A stretch of 33,979 nucleotides of DNA, taken from Gammaproteobacteria bacterium RIFOXYD12_FULL_61_37. GTDB taxonomy: Bacteria; Pseudomonadota; Gammaproteobacteria; Chromatiales; Chromatiaceae. A program made the translations under genes and the position numbers. The stretch spans positions 1 to 33,979 of the forward strand of contig MGZB01000036.1 in assembly GCA_001801995.1 (NCBI GenBank), given 5' to 3'. Of the stretch, positions 16,788-23,800 are shown piece after piece (position 1 is the stretch's first letter; every line of letters starts with the position of its first letter). The notes under the pieces are model-generated. The model saw nothing but the letters and a program-made list of their open reading frames with translations. It was not told the DNA's origin and searched no databases.

Positions 16788-17651
16788 TCACTCGATACAA
16801 AGTTCGATCATCCGCCGGGCGGCGTTGCCCAAAGTCCGGTCCCGGTGGATGAGGATGCCCAGTTGCCGCCCGAGTTCGATGCCTTCCACATTCAACGGGA
16901 CCAAGTCCCCGTCCAGCAGGGTGTGGGGCAGCAGGCTCCAGCCCAGGCCGGCGGCGGCGAGCATCTTTAAGGTCTCCAGGTAGTTGGTGGTCTGGACGCG
17001 ATCGAGGCTGACGCCGTGGCCCCTGAGGGCGCGGTCGAGGATGGCGCGGGTGTAGGTGGTGGAACCGGGCAACACGGCGGGGAATTCAGCCAGGCGCTGC
17101 GGGGGGATCGACGGCTCCTGGGCCAGGGGGTGGTCCGGGGCGGCGACGAAGAGTAGCCGGTCGTGCCAGATCGCGCGGCTGTCGAGCATGGGCGGTGCCG
17201 ATTCGGGCAGGGTGACGATAGCCAGCTCCAGTTCGCCGCTCTCTACGGCGCGGCTGGCAACTTCGGAATCGAGAAAACGGATGTCCATGCGCACCTGGGG
17301 ATGGTCACGGGTGAAGGCGCGCAGGATCGGCGGCAACCGGTGAAGTCCGATGTGGTGGCTGGTGGCGAAGGCAAGAGTCCCGGCGACCTCGCCGGTCAGG
17401 GTCGAGGCCAGCCGCTTGATGTCGTTGGCCGCGTTGATCAGATCCCGTGCCCGAGGCAGCAAGGCGCTGCCCGCTTCGGTCAGGCTGACGCGGCGGCCGA
17501 TGCGGTCGAAGAGACGGGTCCCCAGGGTATTTTCCAGGCCGGCGATGCGTTTGCTGATGGCCGGCTGGGTCAGAAAGAGTCGGTCGGCCGCCTCGGAAAA
17601 GGAACCGGTCTGGGCGACTTGGAGAAAGGCGTGCAGTGAACTCAAGTCCAT
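16788..17651 (-). CDS. LysR-family transcriptional regulator, divergent from leuC
   Basis: The 287-residue protein starts MDLSSLHAFLQVAQTGSFSE, with the helix-turn-helix (AADRLFLTQPAISKRIAGLE) in the first 60 residues and an effector-binding domain of LysR type after about residue 88. It is transcribed away from leuC with a 100-nt shared upstream region containing a dyad of LysR type, so it most likely controls leuC-leuD-leuB-asd and itself. The effector is not shown; an isopropylmalate-pathway intermediate would be a natural guess. It is intact and of normal length. Confidence 0.92.
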   Translation of the reverse strand: MDLSSLHAFLQVAQTGSFSEAADRLFLTQPAISKRIAGLENTLGTRLFDRIGRRVSLTEAGSALLPRARDLINAANDIKRLASTLTGEVAGTLAFATSHHIGLHRLPPILRAFTRDHPQVRMDIRFLDSEVASRAVESGELELAIVTLPESAPPMLDSRAIWHDRLLFVAAPDHPLAQEPSIPPQRLAEFPAVLPGSTTYTRAILDRALRGHGVSLDRVQTTNYLETLKMLAAAGLGWSLLPHTLLDGDLVPLNVEGIELGRQLGILIHRDRTLGNAARRMIELCIE

Positions 17652-17655
17652 CTTT

Positions 17656-17674
17656 GCATTCTAGTTCGGAATGC
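17656..17674. promoter_or_regulatory. Probable LysR operator in the LysR-leuC divergent region
   Basis: GCATTC-N7-GAATGC forms a perfect 6-bp dyad 4 nt upstream of the LysR start and contains a T-N11-A core (T17659, A17671), the pattern bound by LysR-type regulators. Its position fits repression of the regulator's own gene and activation of leuC 78 nt away. The site itself is seen; binding is inferred. Confidence 0.55.
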
Positions 17675-17751
17675 GAAACATGAAAAATATGAATTTGTGT
17701 TATTTGCTCACCATCGATATCTTTAACTTCGATTTGGATTAGGAGCAGCAA

Positions 17752-19164
17752 ATGACCCCGAAGACCCTTTACGACAAGCTCTGGGAATCCCATGTGGTGC
17801 GAGAGGAGGCGGACGGCACCGCGCTTCTCTATATAGATCGCCAACTGGTGCATGAGGTGACCTCGCCGCAGGCCTTCGAGGGGCTGCGTCTGGCGGGCCG
17901 CAAGCCCTGGCGGGCCGAGACCAATCTGGCGACCCCGGACCACAACGTCCCCACTACCGGCCGCGACCGGGGCATCACCGATCCCATCGCCCGCACCCAG
18001 GTGGAGACCCTGGACGAGAACTGCGCCCACTTCGGCATCACCGAATTCAAGATGGACGACCTCCGCCAGGGGATCGTGCATGTGGTCGGGCCGGAGCAGG
18101 GGGCGACCCTGCCGGGGATGACGGTGGTCTGCGGCGACTCCCACACCTCCACCCACGGCGCCTTGGGGGCCTTGGCCCACGGCATCGGCACCTCCGAGGT
18201 GGAACAGGTTCTGGCCACCCAATGCCTGATCCAGCGCAAATCCAAGACGATGCTGATCCAGGTCGAGGGCAAGGCCGGCCCCGGCGTCACCGCCAAGGAC
18301 ATCGTCCTGGCCATTATCGGCGAGACCGGCACCGCAGGCGGCACGGGTTACGCCATCGAATTCAGTGGCGAGGCGATCCGCGACCTCTCCATCGAGGGGC
18401 GCATGACGGTCTGCAACATGGCCATCGAGGCGGGCGCCCGCGCCGGGTTTGTCGCTGTGGATGACAAGACCATCGATTATGTGAAGGGCCGTCCCTACGC
18501 GCCGGGCGAAGCGGATTGGGCGAAGGCGGTGGCCTGGTGGCAGACCCTGCACAGCGACGAGGGCGCGAAGTTCGACCGGGTGTTGACGCTGAAGGCCGCC
18601 GATATCCAGCCGCAAGTGACCTGGGGGACATCGCCGGAGATGGTGGTTCCGATCACGGGTCGCGTCCCCGATCCGGCCCAGGAAGCGGACCCGATCAAGG
18701 CCGACGGCATGCGCCGCGCCCTGGCCTACATGGGCCTGACCGCCAACACGCCCATCAGCGAGATCCCGGTGGACAAGGTCTTCATCGGCTCCTGCACCAA
18801 TTCCCGCATCGAGGACCTGCGCGCCGCCGCCGTCGTGGCCAAGGGCCGCAAGGTGGCGGCCTATGTGAAACAGGCCCTGGTGGTGCCGGGCTCCGGGCTG
18901 GTGAAACAGCAGGCCGAGGCGGAGGGGCTGGACCGGATCTTCATCGAAGCCGGATTCGAATGGCGCGAGCCGGGCTGCTCCATGTGCCTGGCCATGAACG
19001 ACGACCGCCTGGAACCGGGCGAGCGCTGCGCCTCCACCTCCAACCGCAACTTCGAGGGGCGGCAGGGCCAGGGGGGGCGCACCCACTTGGTCAGTCCCGC
19101 CATGGCGGCGGCGGCGGCCATCGCGGGGCGGTTCGTGGATGTGCGGGAGTTGTCGAAGAGATAA
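17752..19164 (+). CDS. leuC: 3-isopropylmalate dehydratase large subunit
   Basis: With LeuD it isomerises 2-isopropylmalate to 3-isopropylmalate in leucine synthesis, using a [4Fe-4S] cluster. The 470-residue length is normal. Cluster ligands are C348 in FIGSCTNSR and C409 and C412 in GCSMCLAMN. Other family motifs are [26 protein letters not shown] and [14 protein letters not shown] ribosome binding site (AGGAGC) precedes the ATG at 17752. Its stop TAA (19162-19164) is part of the CGCAAAG-type repeat that fills the gap to leuD. Confidence 0.98.
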   Translation: MTPKTLYDKLWESHVVREEADGTALLYIDRQLVHEVTSPQAFEGLRLAGRKPWRAETNLATPDHNVPTTGRDRGITDPIARTQVETLDENCAHFGITEFKMDDLRQGIVHVVGPEQGATLPGMTVVCGDSHTSTHGALGALAHGIGTSEVEQVLATQCLIQRKSKTMLIQVEGKAGPGVTAKDIVLAIIGETGTAGGTGYAIEFSGEAIRDLSIEGRMTVCNMAIEAGARAGFVAVDDKTIDYVKGRPYAPGEADWAKAVAWWQTLHSDEGAKFDRVLTLKAADIQPQVTWGTSPEMVVPITGRVPDPAQEADPIKADGMRRALAYMGLTANTPISEIPVDKVFIGSCTNSRIEDLRAAAVVAKGRKVAAYVKQALVVPGSGLVKQQAEAEGLDRIFIEAGFEWREPGCSMCLAMNDDRLEPGERCASTSNRNFEGRQGQGGRTHLVSPAMAAAAAIAGRFVDVRELSKR

Positions 19165-19235
19165 CCGCGAAGGGCGCAAAGGGACGCAAAGATAGCCTGT
19201 TGTTTCCTTGGCGTTCTTTGCGTCCTTTGCGGTAA
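19162..19235. repeat. Cargo-free CGCAAAG hairpin between leuC and leuD
   Basis: The left arm (19162-19191) holds three units of CGC(A/G)AAG and the right arm (19206-19235) their inverted counterparts, joined by a short loop of about 14 nt. The arms pair with a few mismatches and a 1-nt offset. They are the same repeat as the inverted repeats of the GxxExxY unit at 19897-20344. The left end supplies the leuC stop codon. Confidence 0.85.
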
Positions 19236-19256
19236 AAATCATTCAGGATCAAACCA

Positions 19257-19895
19257 ATGCAAAAATTCGAGACCTTTACCGGGATTGTCTGTCCCCTGGA
19301 CCGTTCCAATGTGGACACGGACGCCATCATCCCCAAGCAGTTCCTGAAGTCGATCAAGCGGTCCGGCTTCGGGCCGAACCTGTTCGACGAGTGGCGCTAT
19401 CTCGACCACGGCGAGCCGGGGATGGACAACAGCAATAGGCTTATCAATCGGGACTTCGTGCTCAACGACCCCCGCTATGCCGGGGCGAGCATCCTGCTGG
19501 CGCGGGAGAACTTCGGTTGCGGCTCATCGCGGGAACATGCCCCCTGGGCCTTGCTGGATTACGGCTTCCGCGTCATCATCGCGCCCAGTTTCGCCGACAT
19601 CTTTTTCAATAACTGCTTCAAGAACGGCATCCTTCCCATTCGGCTGGAGGAGCGGATCGTCGATGGCCTCTTCGCCCAGGCGAACGGCCCTGATGCGTTG
19701 CGGATCGAGGTGGATTTGGCGAGCCAGCAGTTACGCCCCGAGGGTGGCGAGGGCATCGGCTTCGAGGTGGACGCCTTCAGCAAGCATTGCCTGCTGGAGG
19801 GCCTGGACGACATCGGCCTGACCTTGCAGCATGTGGCCGACATCCGTGCCTACGAGGAGCGCCGCCGCGTCGAGGCGCCCTGGTTGTTTCATTGA
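19257..19895 (+). CDS. leuD: 3-isopropylmalate dehydratase small subunit
   Basis: This is the swivelling small subunit of the LeuCD dehydratase. It has 212 residues, normal for proteobacteria. Motifs seen are the N-terminal [20 protein letters not shown], the [12 protein letters not shown] loop, [18 protein letters not shown] near residue 80 and [17 protein letters not shown]. Translation starts at 19257 after AGGATC; the gap to leuC is occupied by a repeat hairpin. The stop lies 1 nt before the left inverted repeat of the GxxExxY unit. Confidence 0.97.
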   Translation: MQKFETFTGIVCPLDRSNVDTDAIIPKQFLKSIKRSGFGPNLFDEWRYLDHGEPGMDNSNRLINRDFVLNDPRYAGASILLARENFGCGSSREHAPWALLDYGFRVIIAPSFADIFFNNCFKNGILPIRLEERIVDGLFAQANGPDALRIEVDLASQQLRPEGGEGIGFEVDAFSKHCLLEGLDDIGLTLQHVADIRAYEERRRVEAPWLFH

Positions 19896-19896
19896 T

Positions 19897-19928
19897 TTAA
19901 CCGCAAAGGGCGCAAAGATCGCGAAGGA
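19897..19928 (+). repeat. Left inverted repeat of the GxxExxY unit
   Basis: The 32 nt start with TTAACCGCAAAGG and contain three 9-nt units of CGC(A/G)AAG. The last unit runs into AAGGAGA (19924-19930), which is the ribosome binding site of the enclosed gene, 5 nt before its GTG. Confidence 0.93.
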
Positions 19929-19934
19929 GAAGAA

Positions 19935-20312
19935 GTGGAAAGGGAATTGGTAGGCAGGGAGTTACTGGATGCGGCTATTAAAGTACATAGCGCCTTGGGT
20001 CCAGGGTTACTGGAAAGTGCTTATGAGGCCTGTCTAGCGCATGAACTCCAGGGGAGGAATGTCGCCGTAAAGCGCCAAGTCGTTCAGCCCATACGTTATC
20101 GGGACCTCGAAATTGACGCGGGATATCGGCTTGATTTACTGCTGGACGAACAGGTTGTGGTGGAAATCAAGTCGGTGGCTGCATTTAATCCCGTTCATGA
20201 AGCGCAATTGCTCAGTTATTTGAGACTGGGAAACTACAGATTGGGTTATTTGTTGAATTTTAACGTGAGGCGCATGAGGGACGGCATTAAACGCATGGTG
20301 AATAGTGTTTGA
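19935..20312 (+). CDS. GxxExxY protein, PD-(D/E)XK nuclease-like (PDDEXK_3 type)
   Basis: The 125-residue protein carries the family name motif G24-LL-E27-SA-Y30 within LGPGLLESAYEACLAHEL. A full nuclease-fold signature follows: D67 in YRLDLLL, E77-x-K79 in VVVEIKSV, and Q91-x-x-x-Y95 in EAQLLSYL, the QxxxY pattern of RecB/Cas4-like nucleases. The family is placed in the PD-(D/E)XK superfamily, but to my knowledge has no settled function. The GTG start at 19935 is chosen because AAGGAGA lies 5 nt upstream, inside the left inverted repeat. The stop TGA is immediately followed by the right inverted repeat. It interrupts the usual leuC-leuD-leuB order, is AT-richer than its neighbours and has no evident role in leucine synthesis, all pointing to acquisition. 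Confidence 0.92.
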   Translation: MERELVGRELLDAAIKVHSALGPGLLESAYEACLAHELQGRNVAVKRQVVQPIRYRDLEIDAGYRLDLLLDEQVVVEIKSVAAFNPVHEAQLLSYLRLGNYRLGYLLNFNVRRMRDGIKRMVNSV

Positions 20313-20344
20313 TCCTTTGCGATCTTTGCGTCCTTTGCGGTTAA
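20313..20344 (-). repeat. Right inverted repeat of the GxxExxY unit
   Basis: These 32 nt begin on the base after the gene's stop codon and end in GCGGTTAA. Read inverted they differ from the left repeat at two positions only, and both differences are transitions that still allow G-U pairing in RNA. The leuB ribosome binding site (AAGGAG) starts 2 nt further on. Confidence 0.93.
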
Positions 20345-20359
20345 GTAAGGAGTTTTGGT

Positions 20360-21439
20360 ATGAGCAAAAACATTCTGATTCTGCCCGGCGACGGTATCGG
20401 GCCGGAAATTGTGACCGAGGCGGTCAAGGTGCTGGCGGCCCTGCGGGACGACCACGGCCTGGAGATCGAGATGGACGAGGCCCTGGTGGGCGGGGCGGCC
20501 ATCGACGCCACCGGCGTTCCGCTGCCCGATGTCACCCTGCAAATGGCAAAGGAGGCCGACGCGGTGCTGCTGGGCGCCGTGGGCGGCCCCAAGTGGGAGT
20601 CGCTGGACATCAGCGTCCGCCCGGAGAAGGGGCTGCTGGGGCTGCGTTCCGGCCTGGGGCTCTTCGCCAACCTGCGCCCGGCCATCCTCTATCCGCAACT
20701 GGCGGAGGCCTCGACCCTCAAGCCCGAGATCGTCGCCGGGCTCGATATCCTCATCGTGCGCGAGCTGACCGGCGACATCTACTTCGGCCAGCCGCGCGGG
20801 GTGCGCACCCTGGAGAGTGGCGAGCGCCAGGGTTTCAACACCATGGTCTATGCCGAGCATGAGATCGAACGCATCGTCCGCGTCGCCTGCGACATTGCCC
20901 GCAAGCGCGACCGCCGGGTCTGCTCCGTGGATAAGGCCAACGTCCTGGAATGCACCGAGCTGTGGCGCGAGGTGGCGACGCGGGTGGTCAAGAATGAATA
21001 CCCCGACATCGAGCTGAGCCATATGTACGTGGACAACGCCGCCATGCAACTGGTGCGGCGGCCCAAGCAGTTCGATGTCATGGTGACCGGCAATATCTTC
21101 GGCGACATCCTCTCCGACGCTGCCGCCATGCTGACCGGCTCCATCGGCATGCTGCCCTCGGCCTCCCTGAACGAGAGCGGCCGCGGCATGTACGAGCCCA
21201 TCCACGGCTCTGCCCCGGACATCGCCGGCAAGGGTATCGCCAATCCCCTGGCCACCATCCTTTCCCTGGCCATGATGTTGCGTTATTCCCTGGGGCATGC
21301 GGCCCTGGCCGATCGCATTGAGGCGGCGGTGAACAAGGTGCTGGACGACGGCCTGCGTACCCCCGACATCCTGTCCGAGGGCATGATCGAGGTAGGCACC
21401 GAGGCCATGGGCGACGCGGTGGTGGCAGCTTTGATTTAA
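20360..21439 (+). CDS. leuB: 3-isopropylmalate dehydrogenase
   Basis: LeuB oxidises and decarboxylates 3-isopropylmalate with NAD+, giving 2-oxoisocaproate in leucine synthesis. The 359-residue length is typical. Motifs are [13 protein letters not shown] at the start, [10 protein letters not shown], the substrate-binding arginines in [31 protein letters not shown] and the metal-site region [22 protein letters not shown], followed by [13 protein letters not shown] strong ribosome binding site (AAGGAG) precedes the ATG. Its stop TAA is part of the repeat filling the gap to asd. Confidence 0.98.
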   Translation: MSKNILILPGDGIGPEIVTEAVKVLAALRDDHGLEIEMDEALVGGAAIDATGVPLPDVTLQMAKEADAVLLGAVGGPKWESLDISVRPEKGLLGLRSGLGLFANLRPAILYPQLAEASTLKPEIVAGLDILIVRELTGDIYFGQPRGVRTLESGERQGFNTMVYAEHEIERIVRVACDIARKRDRRVCSVDKANVLECTELWREVATRVVKNEYPDIELSHMYVDNAAMQLVRRPKQFDVMVTGNIFGDILSDAAAMLTGSIGMLPSASLNESGRGMYEPIHGSAPDIAGKGIANPLATILSLAMMLRYSLGHAALADRIEAAVNKVLDDGLRTPDILSEGMIEVGTEAMGDAVVAALI

Positions 21440-21506
21440 CCGCAAAGGACGCAAAGAACGCCAAGGGAAATGGGTTCTTTGCGTCCTTTGCGTCCTTCGC
21501 GGTTAA
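21436..21506. repeat. Cargo-free CGCAAAG hairpin between leuB and asd
   Basis: The left arm (21436-21466) and the right arm (21475-21506) are inverted copies made of CGC(A/G)AAG units around a loop of about 8 nt. Both ends read TTAACC/GGTTAA, as in the GxxExxY unit. The left TTAA includes the leuB stop codon; asd begins 16 nt past the right arm. Confidence 0.87.
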
Positions 21507-21522
21507 TTTTTAGGTCAACGAA

Positions 21523-22638
21523 ATGAAACGAGTAGGTATCGTAGGTTGGCGCGGCATGGTCGGTTCGGTCCTGATGGACCGCATGCGGGAGGAGAACGAC
21601 TTCGCCGTCATCGAGGAGCCGGTCTTTTTCACCACCTCCCAGGTGGGGCAGGCGGGGCCGGACATCGGCCGCGCGGTGGCGCCGCTGAAGGATGCGGGCG
21701 ACATCGAGGCCCTCAAGCAAATGGACGTGATCATCACCTGCCAGGGCGGCGATTATACCAAGCAGGTCTACGGACCCCTTCGCCAGGCCGGCTGGAAAGG
21801 CTACTGGATCGATGCGGCCTCCAGCCTGCGCATGGAGGACCATGCCATCATCATCCTCGACCCGGTCAACGCCGATGTCATCAAGGACGGCCTGGCCAAG
21901 GGCGTCAAGGACTACATCGGCGGCAATTGCACCGTCAGCCTGATGCTCATGGCCCTGGGCGGGCTGTTCCGTCAGGATCTGGTCGAATGGGTGACCTCCA
22001 TGACCTATCAGGCCGCCTCCGGCGCCGGTGCCCGCAACATGCGCGAGCTGATCGCCCAGATGGGCGTGGTCCACGCCGCCGTAGCGACCCAGTTGCAGGA
22101 CCCCGCCAGCGCTATCCTGGAGATCGACCGCGCCGTGGCTGCGACCCTGCGTTCCGATGCCCTGCCCACCGAGGCCTTCGGCGCACCTCTAGCAGGTAGT
22201 TTGATCCCCTGGATCGACCGTGCCCTGGAGAACGGCCAGAGCAAGGAGGAGTGGAAGGGCTTCGCCGAGACCAACAAGATCCTCGGCCGCTCCGATCGCC
22301 CCATCCCCATCGACGGCACCTGCGTCCGCATCGGCGCCATGCGCTGCCACAGCCAGGGCCTGACGGTCAAATTGAAGAAGGACGTGCCTCTGGACGAGAT
22401 CCAGGAGATCATCGCCACCGCCAACGACTGGGTCCGCCTGGTCCCCAACGAGCGCGAGATCACAATGCGAGACCTGACCCCGGCCCGAGTCACCGGCACC
22501 CTGGAGGTCCCCATCGGCCGCCTGCGCAAAATGAACCTGGGCCCCGAGTACCTCAACGCCTTCACCGTCGGCGACCAGCTCCTCTGGGGCGCGGCCGAAC
22601 CCTTGCGGCGCATGTTGCGCATTCTGTTGGAGCATTGA
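21523..22638 (+). CDS. asd: Aspartate-semialdehyde dehydrogenase
   Basis: Asd reduces aspartyl phosphate with NADPH to aspartate semialdehyde, the branch point to lysine/diaminopimelate, methionine and threonine. The 371 residues match the Gram-negative type (E. coli about 367). The N-terminal NADP loop is [17 protein letters not shown], the catalytic cysteine is C136 in GGNCTVSLM, and the active-site histidine is in [15 protein letters not shown]. It follows leuB after a repeat hairpin and precedes its catalytically dead paralogue by 40 nt. Confidence 0.97.
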   Translation: MKRVGIVGWRGMVGSVLMDRMREENDFAVIEEPVFFTTSQVGQAGPDIGRAVAPLKDAGDIEALKQMDVIITCQGGDYTKQVYGPLRQAGWKGYWIDAASSLRMEDHAIIILDPVNADVIKDGLAKGVKDYIGGNCTVSLMLMALGGLFRQDLVEWVTSMTYQAASGAGARNMRELIAQMGVVHAAVATQLQDPASAILEIDRAVAATLRSDALPTEAFGAPLAGSLIPWIDRALENGQSKEEWKGFAETNKILGRSDRPIPIDGTCVRIGAMRCHSQGLTVKLKKDVPLDEIQEIIATANDWVRLVPNEREITMRDLTPARVTGTLEVPIGRLRKMNLGPEYLNAFTVGDQLLWGAAEPLRRMLRILLEH

Positions 22639-22678
22639 GATTGACGATATTGCCTGATCCGGAAACGGGGCTCCCTCA

Positions 22679-23677
22679 ATGAGCCGTGGACTTGAGATCG
22701 CCATCCTGGGCGCCGTCGGGCTGAACGGCGACAATCTGCTGCAACTGATCGGCGAGCGCGGCCTGCCCGTCGCCCGTCTGCATGCCTTGGACAGCGGCGA
22801 CTACCTGGGCCGCAAGGTGGATTTCGGCGGAAAGCTGGTCGCGCTGGACGATTACAACAACTTTGCCTTCAACGGCGTCGATCTGGCTATCGCCTGCTCC
22901 CCCCTGCCGCCGGAGCTGATCGAGCAGGTGCGCGAACAGGGCTGCACCCTGATCGGACCCGCCGATGCCATTCCCGATGCAGGCGACGGCTCCCCCCCGA
23001 TCCTGGCCGACATTAATGGCGACCACATGGACCTTGCCAAGGGGGCGGCCATTCTGGCGCCTTCGGCTGTTTCGTCCGTCCTGGCCTCCCTCCTGAGCCC
23101 CCTACATGACGAGGCGGGTCTGCTGGAGGTGAACGCCACCTGGGTCGGCGCCGTGGGCAACGACGGCCGCCGGGCCGTCGAGGGTCTGGCCCATGAGACG
23201 GCGCAACTGCTCGGCGGCAAGCCCGCCAAGCCGCGCGCCTATGATGAAAAGATTGCCTTCAATCTTCTCGCCCGCGATGGGGAGAAGGAGTCCAGCGAGT
23301 TCCGCTCCCTGTGGCACTCCCTCTGGGGCGACCGGCTGGAGTTCGGTTTTGCCTACGCCGTTGCGCCGCTTTTTTTCGGGGATCTGATCTCTCTGACCCT
23401 GACCCTGGAGCAGGGGATGGATGAGGTGGCATTCCGCCGGGTCATGCGTTCGGTCCCCTGGATCAAAGAGGCCAAGGCGGGCAAGACTTTTTGCCTCGGC
23501 TCGGCGGGTTGCGTCGGTGGTGATTCGATCCGTATCGGCGGTGTCAGGGCGCTTAACGAAAGGGGAGATCGCTTTGCATTCTGGGCGGGTGTCGATGGTC
23601 TGCGTTTTGGGCTTGCCCTCAATCTCATCAAAATCGCTGAGATTTTGGCAAAAAAGCTTTTTATCAGCTATAGTTAG
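22679..23677 (+). CDS. usg: Usg-type paralogue of aspartate-semialdehyde dehydrogenase, lacking the catalytic cysteine
   Basis: The 332-residue protein begins with a Rossmann segment (LEIAILGAVGLNGDNLLQLI) and has the overall Asd fold (VDLAIACSPLPPELI, WVGAVGNDGRRAVEGLA). Where Asd has the catalytic NxNC motif it reads AILAPSAVSSVLASLL, with no cysteine. That matches E. coli Usg, which also lacks it, and the position between asd and fimV/truA is the usual usg context. Dehydrogenase activity is therefore unlikely; the role is unknown. The start is at 22679; a weak ribosome binding site precedes it. Confidence 0.85.
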   Translation: MSRGLEIAILGAVGLNGDNLLQLIGERGLPVARLHALDSGDYLGRKVDFGGKLVALDDYNNFAFNGVDLAIACSPLPPELIEQVREQGCTLIGPADAIPDAGDGSPPILADINGDHMDLAKGAAILAPSAVSSVLASLLSPLHDEAGLLEVNATWVGAVGNDGRRAVEGLAHETAQLLGGKPAKPRAYDEKIAFNLLARDGEKESSEFRSLWHSLWGDRLEFGFAYAVAPLFFGDLISLTLTLEQGMDEVAFRRVMRSVPWIKEAKAGKTFCLGSAGCVGGDSIRIGGVRALNERGDRFAFWAGVDGLRFGLALNLIKIAEILAKKLFISYS

Positions 23678-23800
23678 CGGGAATACGTGAAGCACATTCT
23701 TATTCGATGCGCCGCACGAACGGCCATTTGTACTCAGGGCATTAGGTAAGGCATTGAGATACAAGTTATTTGTTCCAGCGGGAGGCACCAGGAGCGAGGT

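Larger units (their letters stand above)
19897..20344 (+). mobile_element. Candidate minimal mobile unit: GxxExxY gene between 32-nt inverted repeats
   Basis: The unit is 448 bp, of which 378 bp are one gene. Left repeat 19897-19928 and right repeat 20313-20344 match at 30 of 32 positions when one is inverted, and both end in TTAA. Each arm is three 9-nt units around CGCAAAG. The unit lies exactly between leuD (stop 1 nt before) and the leuB ribosome binding site (2 nt after), in an operon where the two nearby gaps hold the same arms without cargo. The gene is AT-richer than the leu genes. Mobility is inferred from structure and is not shown. Confidence 0.65.

Noticed and set aside
17305-19242. 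A 645-codon antisense frame across leuC and the LysR gene
   Set aside because: Spans two well-supported genes on the other frames and has no recognisable domain; a GC shadow.
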